A stretch of 10,220 nt of DNA, from positions 1-10,220 of the forward strand of contig QUTJ01031179.1 in assembly GCA_003573635.1 (NCBI GenBank). The letters are read 5' to 3'. The translations under genes and the position numbers were made by a program. Numbering within the stretch: position 1 is the stretch's first letter; each line of letters begins with the position of its first letter. The notes under the pieces are model-generated. The model searched no databases. It had not been told where the DNA came from and worked only from the letters and a program-made list of their open reading frames with translations. The DNA is from Goniomonas avonlea. Lineage: Eukaryota; Cryptophyceae; Goniomonadida; Goniomonadaceae. Of the stretch, positions 1-8,100 are shown one piece after another.

Positions 1-170
1 GGGCGAGAGTGAGGTGAAGGCGAGAGTGAAGGGGAGGGGGGGTGGTGAGGGCAAGGGTGAGGGCAAGGGTGAGCGTGAAGGGGAGGGTGAAGGGGAGGGG
101 GAGAGTAAGGGGGAGGTCGAGGGCGAGGGCGTGGGCCAGTGCGGGGTGTGAGCGAGCAAGAGGAGGGGGG
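1..170. repeat. Purine-rich simple repeat (degenerate GAGGGN/AAGGGT hexamers)
   Basis: The plus strand is almost pure purine with interspersed T and C, made of degenerate hexamers such as GAGGGC, AAGGGT, GAAGGG and GAGGGT. Alternating GAGGGC AAGGGT units are clearest around 49-80. The complementary strand is a polypyrimidine tract. It lies just downstream of the donor at 187 of the minus-strand membrane-protein gene, so it is most likely intronic, and the sense strand of that gene is the pyrimidine strand. Runs of three or more G give G-quadruplex potential, and the purine/pyrimidine asymmetry gives triplex potential. The open frame through it (42-509, plus) is a low-complexity translation and not a believable protein. 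Confidence 0.85.
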
Positions 171-187
171 CAAGGATATCCACACAC

Positions 188-1715
188 CTTGATTCGGCGT
201 TTGAAGCGCAACGCGAGGAATGCCATAACGCCAAGGAGAACGACAGCCGCAAGAGCTATAAACAGGCCTGCAATGACATGTGTCAAACTCGATGCGGCAC
301 ACGGACTAACAAACGCAGGCAGAAACCGAAATATGAATAGTCCCGCAGTAAAATGTGTCACTCTCGTTGCGGCACACGGACACACTCCTCACAAAAGCCC
401 GGCCCCTGCATTCCAAAACCCTGGTGCTGGCACACACCTGCTTCCCACGCTAGTCCTTCCTGGGGGGGGTCAGGCGGGATCCACAGAGACGGCTCTTCCG
501 GTTTGCTGATGTTGATTGCAGCGTAAGCCCCGAAAACAGAGATGAACGTTCGCACTCTCCGCAGCTTGGGGTCTACCTGGCTGGTTCCGACTACCATCCA
601 CAGACTGGGGAGCGGAGTGAGTCCAGTGGCGTGCAGGCGTGTTGTGGCGTGAGTGGGGAATGTGCTGAATGAAGGGGGAGGACTGCGGGCACATCGCGAC
701 TGAGCGATGCGAGATGGGTCCGTCCTCACGGGACTCAATGTTACCGAACCACACCAAGATCACGAATTGAACTGTGATTGCCTCTGGAGGCTGAAAGAAC
801 ACACCGAGCAGGGAAGTCGAAACGAGCAATCCTGATCAGCGATGGCGCGTTCTTCATGTAGACAGCGGAGTAGCGGAGAACCAATTCAACTGGTCGGAAG
901 AAGCGAACCGTCTGTTTGTTCCCCTCAGAGGCAATTCATCGGGAGAGGGTTGGTGTGACCTACCCCGGCATCCATTTGAGGGCTCCCAAAGACAGTGACC
1001 TCTGATGCTACCTGGACATCGGGCTGGATTGGAGGGTATGGGGGGAGTGATTCGAAGGAGTATTGTTGCGCAACCAGCTGGAACGGATGCTGCCAAGAGT
1101 TTAGCAGCAGACGGGGCGGCAGGCGGAGTACCAGCAAAAGCAGTTGGTTCGGAAGGAACGTTAGCATAGAAGTCTCTTTGTCGTTTGTGGGCCCAGTGCG
1201 ACCAAAGGTGAACACACCGCCGGCTTCGGGGTCCAGAAGCATTGAATCGGCGGAGAACACTGGCTCGACTGCAGTTCGTCAGGAAAAACGACAGCACCAA
1301 GAGCAATCGTCCCACCAACTGTGCATGAATCTCCACGCCTAGGAAACTCGCACTGGCATGTCCCATCCACAAAGCATTTGCCATGGCTCGAACACGTGGT
1401 CTGTGGTTCGCAGTCTGCGAAGCGTCAGCAGTGCCCAACGCTACAAAACGTCGCACAGATACAGCGAGGCTCTGTTAGGTGTCGGTAATAGTTTTTTGCA
1501 CAGCTGCATGTCGAAGGCTCTCCAGTACAGGCGTAGTTTCCCTCCACCTTGCAGCCGGAACACCCATCTCCCGAGATAGAATTTCCATCGTCACAAGTTT
1601 CGGACCCTTGAACCTTGCCATCCCCACACACAGGAACTACTACTGGCGCCTGGGAACCCACACCTAAAGGCAGGGCCACGACTAACACGATGGTCAACGC
1701 GAGTCGGGACCTCAT
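188..1715 (-). CDS. Type I membrane protein with DUF4215-type Cys-rich repeat and EGF-like module (partial, multi-exon)
   Basis: By-eye exons (minus strand): 1715-1502, 1414-1316, 1268-1132, 1089-964, 911-745, 604-393 and 267-188. All junction phases agree, giving 345 codons before the gene runs on into another intron at 187. Residues 1-21 form a signal peptide (MRSR, then a hydrophobic core). Residues 30-70 carry the CGDG...SETCDDGN...GDGCSGC pattern of DUF4215, the 'Myxococcus cysteine-rich repeat' also known in protists. Residues 73-102 have EGF-like cysteine spacing (C-x5-C-x5-C-x5-C-x-C-x8-C). A long ectodomain with N-glycosylation sequons (NHSS, NISK) follows. Residues 320-339 are a transmembrane helix ([12 protein letters not shown]...), followed by the basic stop-transfer FKRRIK. 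This suggests a surface receptor or adhesin with a cytoplasmic tail outside the window. Introns 3 (1090-1131, 42 nt, stopless) and 5 (605-744) are the least certain. The acceptor of intron 4 could be 924 instead of 912. Confidence 0.72.
276..381. repeat. 31-bp imperfect direct repeat, 75-bp offset, in an intron
   Basis: Copies at 276-306 and 351-381 match at about 27 of 31 positions and share GCGGCACACGGAC. Looser similarity continues on the left side of each copy. On the minus strand the copy at 276-306 leads straight into the acceptor TGCAG used by the transmembrane exon (starts at 267). The equivalent place in the other copy reads TGCGG, so its AG is lost. It looks like a 75-bp tandem duplication of an intron 3' end plus the exon start. 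Confidence 0.8.
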
Positions 1716-1897
1716 TCTGGGTGGGTGAACATGATTTTTTCAAGGCTGCATTTCAAGCCATCGTGGCGGTTCAGAGTAAGGCACCTTATTAATATCTTTT
1801 AAACAAATCTTTAAAGCGTCTTGCTTTTAATTCATGCTATCTGCCCAAGTTACCGATTGAGGGCTCCGATTTTTCACTGAATTTTCAGAGGGAGAAA
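1716..1897. promoter_or_regulatory. Divergent intergenic region, probable shared promoter
   Basis: These 182 bp separate the start codons of the minus-strand membrane-protein gene and the plus-strand methyltransferase. An AT-rich patch at about 1785-1830 (TTATTAATATCTTTTAAAC) stands out from the GC-richer surroundings and is a plausible core-promoter region. I see no certain TATA box or initiator. Both start codons have A at -3. Confidence 0.4.
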
Positions 1898-3115
1898 ATG
1901 CTTCGAACAACAATGTCGATGCGAAGATTGGGGGTTCTGAGCCGACAGCTTGTCCAAAATCCAACTTCAGCTGCGATCGCAACCTCGTCTCCACGTCGCT
2001 TTGCTTCGACATCAGATGGCGCGCAGCAGGAACTGGATCCGAAGGAGCTCAAGAAGCTGGTGTTGCGGTGCGTGGAGGATCTCAGTGGCGCCACGGCAGT
2101 GCAAATGATGTACATTGGGGACAATCTTGGGTTGTTCAAGCGGATTGCGGCGGCAGGCGCTGAAGGTATGACAGCCACCACGCTGGCGAACGAGAGTCGG
2201 TGTCACCCTCGCTACATCGAGCAGTGGTGCGACTCCTGTGTGGCGAATTCTTTCTTGGAGTGGGACTCTGAAAAGCGTCGATATTTCATGACGATTGCGC
2301 AACAAGAAGTCTTGGCAAATGAAGGAGGAATGTATTTTCAGTGTGGTACCGCGCAGGTTCTCTCTGCAGGTGGTCGGGCCACGCCAGCGATCATCGAACG
2401 CGGGTTCAAGAACCTACAAGGGGGTGGAGTTAAGTGGAGTGAGCTTGGCACCGAGGTCATCACTGGCATGGCTCGCATGAGCTCCTCTACCCATCGCAAC
2501 CTGCTACCTGGCTGGGTGTCCAGTGTTCCCGAGGCCTCTGAAGCACTCTCCCGACCGCACCCGAAAGTTCTTGACATCGGGTGTGGGTGTGGAGAGAGCA
2601 CTTTGAGCCTCGCGGCCGAGTTCCCTCAGGCGGAATTCTTGGGCATCGACCCTGACCCTGAGAGCATTCAGCGTGCGAATCAGGCACGAGACAAGACCGG
2701 AGCCAGCAATGTGACTTTCCAGTGCACCGGTGTGGAAACGCTTGTCGCACCCCAAGGCTTCGACCTCGCACTCGCGTACGACTGCATCCATGACATGGCA
2801 CACCCGACAGAATCTCTCTCCCGTGTGCGCAGCCTGCTCGTGCCAGGCTCCACTTCGGTTTTCCTTTGGTTCGAGCCCCACGGCTCCGACGATCCGGTTA
2901 AAAACCGCGATATCTTGGGTGCGAGATTGGTCGCCGGGTTGGCTCTCAACTGCGTTACGACGTCCATGGCGAACGGGGGGGTGGGATTAGGAGCCCATGG
3001 TTGCACCCCGAAGCGCGCTGAAGGCATGGCGACGTCCGCTGGGTTTGGCAAGTTCCGGGTGGAGGGCAAACTGGAGGGCGCACGGTTTCGGAACAACGTG
3101 TATGTTTTGCAGTAA
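1898..3115 (+). CDS. SAM-dependent methyltransferase with winged-helix N-terminus, probably mitochondrial
   Basis: A single intronless frame of 405 residues ends with TAA. Residues 1 to about 36 are rich in Arg, Ser and Ala, lack acidic residues and end in RRFAS, a typical mitochondrial presequence with a cleavage site. Residues about 50-130 look like the winged-helix/dimerisation domain of the Rv2258c-like class I methyltransferases. The Rossmann motif I is K223-VLDIGCGCGES, and the acidic residue of motif II is D251 in FLGIDPDPES. The region DLALAYDCIHDMAHP matches post-motif II/III. The C-terminal end (GFGKFRVEGKLEG...NNVYVLQ) is typical of this group. The substrate cannot be told; small-molecule or natural-product methylation is common among relatives. 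Being intronless beside intron-rich genes, with mainly bacterial-type architecture, raises gene transfer with acquisition of a presequence. The first ATG was chosen because the presequence begins there; in-frame ATGs follow at codons 6 and 8. Confidence 0.88.
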   Translation: MLRTTMSMRRLGVLSRQLVQNPTSAAIATSSPRRFASTSDGAQQELDPKELKKLVLRCVEDLSGATAVQMMYIGDNLGLFKRIAAAGAEGMTATTLANESRCHPRYIEQWCDSCVANSFLEWDSEKRRYFMTIAQQEVLANEGGMYFQCGTAQVLSAGGRATPAIIERGFKNLQGGGVKWSELGTEVITGMARMSSSTHRNLLPGWVSSVPEASEALSRPHPKVLDIGCGCGESTLSLAAEFPQAEFLGIDPDPESIQRANQARDKTGASNVTFQCTGVETLVAPQGFDLALAYDCIHDMAHPTESLSRVRSLLVPGSTSVFLWFEPHGSDDPVKNRDILGARLVAGLALNCVTTSMANGGVGLGAHGCTPKRAEGMATSAGFGKFRVEGKLEGARFRNNVYVLQ

Positions 3116-3552
3116 AGTGGGGGTTTCTCTGAGCGCACCTGATCCAAGCAGAGATGGTCGAGACTACGCTTCAGATACCCGAGCTTAGTTTCAAAGGAAC
3201 TTTCTTCTCAAGGCGCCAATCGCTCTGCGCCAAGTACAAAAAGCAAGAAACGAATCAACGACGTACGCGCTGTTGTCATTCATCACGCTATATATTATGA
3301 GCTCATTGTGAAGAAAGAGCAAAACGCGCAAGGGGTCCCACACCAAACTTTGAATAAACAGATCCTGACACACATCGCAGCCACGCGCCACCACACATGT
3401 TTGGTGAGAGACGGTGATGATCATCACTCATCTTATCACCAAACGCACAAGATGTACAAACCACAAGCACGGTAAACACCACACGGGCGCGCGGCCCCAA
3501 TACAACTCGCCTCGCCGTTTCACACAGACGATAAATAATGATCGCAATGCGA
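3116..3552. other. Convergent intergenic region
   Basis: These 437 bp lie between two converging 3' ends. No credible protein is present; the frames crossing it are short and compositionally unlike the neighbours. An AATAAA hexamer at 3353-3358 (plus) is a possible poly(A) signal for the methyltransferase but sits about 240 bp past its stop. The region holds the compound dyad described at 3399-3444. Confidence 0.6.
3399..3444. repeat. Compound inverted repeat (dyad) between converging genes
   Basis: The outer arms GTTTGGTGA (3399-3407) and TCACCAAAC (3436-3444) are perfect 9-bp complements. The inner 14 bp GTGATGATCATCAC (3414-3427) are a perfect palindrome. The two are separated by unpaired stretches of 6 and 8 nt. 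The whole can fold into a hairpin or cruciform with one internal loop. It is centred in the gap between two convergent genes. Confidence 0.8.
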
Positions 3553-4769
3553 TCACAGCAGCCTGGCGCCCAACCCGCGGCACCAGGCCACGGCGGGCGC
3601 GAGAGGTTTCGCAGCAGCTGTGGCCAGCCGACACGCCGCTGTGTTACGAATGGACAGCTGGCGCTTGCTACTAGTTGGTTCTGCCGGCGGCGGCTCCTGT
3701 GGGGCATCGTGCTGCTGTTGGGCCGGAGGGCCATCCCAAAGTCGATCGATAGGGACGGTCTCGGTGGACGCAGTGCGGCATGCTGGTGGCAGCGAATGCG
3801 TGCGCGAGTGTTCGTAAAGAGAACCAATTCTGGAGTCTGCCGCAGTAACGAGGGCAACCAGACGTTCCAAGTCCGAGAGATCACCGCCTATCTGGAGGCG
3901 AAACGTCCGATAATGATCTGAGCCAGGAACAATGTTTTCTTTCTCACAAGGCGCGGCACGAGCGATGCCGTCAGGTTTTAGTGTTCGCTCAATCGCGGAT
4001 GGCATTCGAGCGAGGTCCAGGACGAGCAAGGCACCAGCGGGATTCTGCAGAGCCGAGATGGGAGGCCGCCAGAAACAGAGGCGGCTGATCGTGTCGAACG
4101 GAATGAGAAGCTGCTTTTCCTTTGCAGTCTGCAACGCAGCGTCAACTATAGGCTCAGAAGCGATTAGAATACCTGAAACTGGTGCAGGCAGCGAGAAACC
4201 AGCTCTGACACGCCGTCCTCGCTGTTCACCAGATCCTCCGAATCCCCGAGCTCGTGGGCGAAGTGAAAATCGAAAATTGACACACGCATAGTTCTCGAAC
4301 GCAAGTCGCAGACCGCGAAAAGCTCGTTTCCAGCAACGGCCACTGTTTGGTACGAGTCTCCTGCACGAACCACAAAGGCTCGTGCCCCAAAGGCGCAATC
4401 TGCTCCTTCATCTGCTGGGCCCCGAGAAAGCGCCTGCTCCGCACGAAGCAATGCCTTGGCGCTAAGAGGGGCAGATACAAGGAAGGACGAGGTCGAGGAC
4501 ATCCTTAAAGCGGACTCCCAATCCAATCGGCACTGCTCGACAAGTCTCTGACAAGTTCCAGAGCGGCTTTCGGCCCATTCGTGCACTGCATGCGAAAATA
4601 CCGAAAATAAAAAATCAGAATCAAGTCCAGCCTCAATCCTAGCTCGAAGAAGCTCGGAACAGAGAGAAGCATCCCTCTCGTCAATGCTCAACGAGGACGA
4701 TCGCCGGTCGGAATCCTCATCCACACTCGACCGACCGCTCGGCAAACTCTCTGAACCATCCAAACTCAT
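3553..4769 (-). CDS. Unrecognised two-exon protein with acidic Ser-rich N-terminus and possible PH-like region
   Basis: Exon 1 is 4769-4173 and exon 2 is 4128-3553 (TGA), joined across a 44-nt GTATTC...TTGCAG intron in phase 0, giving 390 residues. Splicing links two frames that each stop or lose coding character at the junction. The first ATG (4769) was taken as start; an upstream TTG is in frame. Residues 1-30 are Ser/Asp/Glu/Arg-rich (DEDSDRRSSS). A helical stretch follows, then a beta-rich segment (YQTVAVAGNELFAVCDL...). After the junction, LLIPFDTISRLCFWRPP and GALLVLDLARMP recall the strand pattern of PH-like folds such as the FACT/Rtt106 type, but this is only a weak impression. The C-terminal third turns Pro/Gln-rich (PPAQQQHDAPQEPPP) and basic, so probably disordered. 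Function unknown. The last 40 residues are low complexity, and a further unseen intron cannot be excluded. Confidence 0.62.
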
Positions 4770-5192
4770 TGACAACTGAAGTGCAAGGGTGTTAACTGAA
4801 ATTCAAAAAGAGCCACTCCATCTGGCCATGTAGCTGTCACCCAGCAAAGGTCGAGCGAGGTCGAGGTTGAGGCAAGAAAAAACAAGGCGAGGAGGCTCAA
4901 AGTTGGCTCTTGTTTCAGATCAGAGCTGTCAACGTCTGTCAAAGGTTGTTTGTAGGGGTTTTGGTGTCTTCCATCTGTGGGAAACTGAACCGGCGGTTTT
5001 CCTTTGCTCTTTCAAACCGCTCCCCTCGTCTGTGGCCGTTGGGTGAGTAGATAGATATGCCTTGCGTTGTCAGGGCCCGAACGTTCAAATCTGTTTCTGA
5101 TCTCAGCGCGATCAGGCGAGCGATACTTGGAGTGGAAAGCATCAATCTGTTTCTGATCCAGCGCGATCAGGAGAACGATAGTGGATCGGAGC
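4770..5192. promoter_or_regulatory. Divergent intergenic region upstream of NDOR1
   Basis: These 423 bp lie between the start codons of the minus-strand unknown gene and NDOR1. They contain a GTCGAGCGAGGTCGAGGTTGAGG purine-rich patch near 4849-4871, a donor-like GTGAGT at 5043 that could open a 5'-UTR intron, and the duplicated element at 5088-5185. I see no clear TATA box and no convincing ORF. Confidence 0.45.
5088..5185. repeat. Two ~42-bp direct repeats just upstream of NDOR1
   Basis: The first copy begins at 5088 (AATCTGTTTCTGATCTCAGC...) and runs to about 5131. The second begins at 5144 (AATCTGTTTCTGATCCAGC...) and runs to about 5185, so the offset is 56 bp. Both hold CTGATC followed by GATCAG, an inverted repeat with a short loop (7 and 6 nt). 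The second copy ends only a few bases before the NDOR1 start codon at 5193, so the element is in the proximal promoter or 5' leader. Confidence 0.8.
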
Positions 5193-8100
5193 ATGGAGCG
5201 GGTGCCCCTATTGGTGCTGTTTGGGTCGGAGACAGGGTGCTCCGAGGAGGTTGCGGAGCTTATTGGTCGCGAGGCAGACCGACGTAACTTTGCACCTCGC
5301 GTCATGGCAGCCAACGACTACCGCATTGTGTGTCGTGATTCTTGCTTGGGCAATTGTGACCGATCCCAACAGGAACAATTGCCCACGGAGCGACTCGTGG
5401 TGTTTGTCGCCGCAACGACCGGCCAAGGCGACTGCCCCGATAATATGAAGGTAGGGGGGTGTGCGTCTCTTGCTTCCTTTGTGGCTCACCATTTTATTGG
5501 CAGTCGTTTTGGCGCTTCTTGCTTCGCAAGAGTTTGGGTCCCGATTCGCTGACTGGTATGTCGTACGCGGTCTTCGGCCTTGGCGACTCGGGTTATCAGA
5601 AATACAATGTTGTGTCAAAGCGTTTGTTCAAGCGACTCCAGTCGTTGGGGGCCCGGCATTTTGTCGAACTTGGGCTAGGGGACGATCAGGACCTCGCTGG
5701 GCACGTCGCAGTTTTCGCGAGTGCGCACTCCTGACCCACTTTTTCCAGCTATGACACCGCATTGTATCCATGGTTGCAAACGATCTGGAGGCGCCTTGGT
5801 GAGAAGTACCCGCTTCCTTCCGGTTTTGTGGTTGGCGAGAGCAGCGTCCTGTATCCGCATCCTTGTTGTATCACTTGTTTCCCAGACTTGTACTTGTTGC
5901 CCTTGACGGTCTAGACCTCCACTGAGGTATCGAGTGGAACCCATGGTGAGACCAATCATACCCTATTTTAGTGGTGCTGATGAGGCCTGCAGGACAAAGG
6001 CACTGTTCCGCAATCTGCCAGCGAGTACTGCCCCCCTCCTTGACCAGTTGAGTTTCTTGGGTTTTGACTCGCCTGTCAGATCCCCATCCTCGGGCTTACA
6101 CACTTCGTCGAATCCATATTTCGCACGGTATGGGAGATTTTTCTTCACCGGAGGACTCACGGAACAGTCTCACTCTAATGACAGTGTCGTTGCTCACCGG
6201 CATCTAACAACCCGGGCGGACGAGCGTGACGTTCTCCACATTGAGGTGCGAGCGATATTGCGACAAAGCGATGAGCCAAAATGAGCTGTTTCTGACACTC
6301 TCCTGTTTCCACAGTTTGAGCTTGGGCCGGGGATGATGTACAGCTGTGGTGACGTCCTGAGCGTGCAACCACCAAACTCCGAAGAGTCTGCTTTGCAGTT
6401 TCTCAAGTTGATGTACGTTTGAGAGAAATTGCGATCAGAGAGCCTGACCAGGGCACGGCTGATCTAATAACCGCCCGTCTCAGCCTGGTATATTCCGCTC
6501 CCTCTCTCTCTCGCTCTCGCTCTGTCTCTGTCTCCCTCTAATCTGAAACATTCAGGGACCTGGACCCCTCGACCGTTGTTCAAGTTGAACCAATTGTAAC
6601 CGAGGGTGTGCCGCCGCCCGCTGAACTGTTTATCTCGGGACCGCAGACTCTCCTGTCTTTGGCACGAAGGTAAAGTTGGACTGTTTGCCTGCCTTTGCGA
6701 CGCATCAGTGTCTGGTTCCCCACCATGAACTCCGTCCAGACTGCCACACTACATTGTCAGCAGGAGATTGTGTTGAGTAGCAGCACTGTCTGACTGGCAT
6801 TTTGGACCTCTTTTTCTGTTTGTTAGTAGTTTTCACTCTCACGATGTGCGCAGCCACTGGGACTTCTGGTCGACACCCAGGCGGTTTTTCTTCGAGCAGC
6901 TGGCGCATTTCACTGAAGATGAGGTTCAGAAGGAGCGGCTGGAGTACTTTGCATCCGGAGAAGGGCGGGTGAGCAAGGACAGAGCACGAGACTATCTTAT
7001 CTGCCTTTGGATTTTGGCGTGTTTACGGATATCGGCCTTGAGTCACTGAGCATGTTTGAACGAGGGCTGATAACAAGGGTGGTGTCTGGAGCGTTACACT
7101 TGCAAGGGCAACGATTCGTGACCTTGCCCAAGCATGAGTGAATACTCATTGAATAGCAATCCTAGTGATCCGCCAGATTGCAATTGCATATCTGATTTTT
7201 TTGCACAGGATGACCTGTACGACTACTGCCAGAAACAAGGCCGTTCAATTTTGGAGGTATTCCGTGATTTTCCAAGGTACAAGAGATGCCTGTTTTCTCG
7301 TTGGAAGCTTTGACTCTGTGCAGTGCCCGACCACCGCTGGAGCGCTTGTTGCAAATCATCCCAAGGATCAAGCCGCGTGATTTTTCTATTGCTTCGGCCC
7401 CACAGGTTTCGGTTTATTATTGTGTGCTTTGACCAGATTGATGGGTGGTGCAACCATGTTTTAAGAGTCCCGTTGGGGTCGTCTTTCTTGATTTGTGATA
7501 TCTAGTGCTCAAGATTGTGGGAAAGCACGTTGATACATTCTTGTCACATCTTTGAGGCAGAATCAACCTGGTATCGTCGCCATTTGCGTGGCGGTTGTCA
7601 AGTATCAGTCCAAGTCGCGCCAAGATCGAGTGGGGGTGTGTTCCGGCTATTTGGCGACCGTAAACATCGGGGATCAAGTGCCTGTGTGGATCAAGCAGGG
7701 CACTGTCCGTGTTCCTGACAGGTAGATTTGTTTGATCTGCCTGATGTTTCCGATGTCTGCATGGCTCAAAGCTGCCCCGATTCCTTTCTGATAACACGGC
7801 AGCTTGGCGACCCCGATGATTATCATCGCTCCTGGAACAGGTCTTGCCACGGCACGTGGAATGTTACAACATCGGCGAGCGCAACGCGCAGCTGGTGAGG
7901 ATCTTTCGCGTCGTGATTTGACTTTTCGATTTGGGTTGCCTTCAAATGTTTTCGTTTCAATGTTGTGGAGCCTGTGGCTCGTTCCCACTTTCCGAGATTC
8001 CGTGTTTAAGTGTGGTCATGTTCCTGGCTTGTAGCCTTGTGTGGGAGTCCCCCCGCATGTCGAGGAAGGAGCATCGAGCCAGATGAGTGTGTCAGACAGG

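Noticed and set aside
1-170. Telomere or subtelomere repeat
   Set aside because: The hexamers are too degenerate and do not form a regular telomere unit, and coding exons of a gene flank it immediately.
42-509. Plus-strand open frame of 155 residues
   Set aside because: It is a translation of the GAGGGN repeat (VRARVRAR/KGRVKGR) followed by sequence that reads well as a minus-strand exon and intron.
854-1456. Minus-strand 200-residue open frame
   Set aside because: It crosses clear splice junctions of the membrane-protein model. The EGF-like cysteines and following exons lie in other frames, so this is a shadow.
3353-3358. AATAAA as poly(A) signal
   Set aside because: The hexamer is present, but about 240 bp after the stop, and many protists do not use it. 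It is not supported as a feature.
5943-5993. Extra 47-nt intron after VEPM (GTGAGA...TGCAG)
   Set aside because: Splicing there shifts the frame into a stop before the NPYFAR segment. Leaving it in keeps the frame open to the next good junction.
6969-7049. Reading through past GEGR into VSKDRARDYL...
   Set aside because: It is in frame but ends in a stop, and a consensus GTGAGC donor with the DDLYDYC exon at 7209 restores the NDOR1 alignment.
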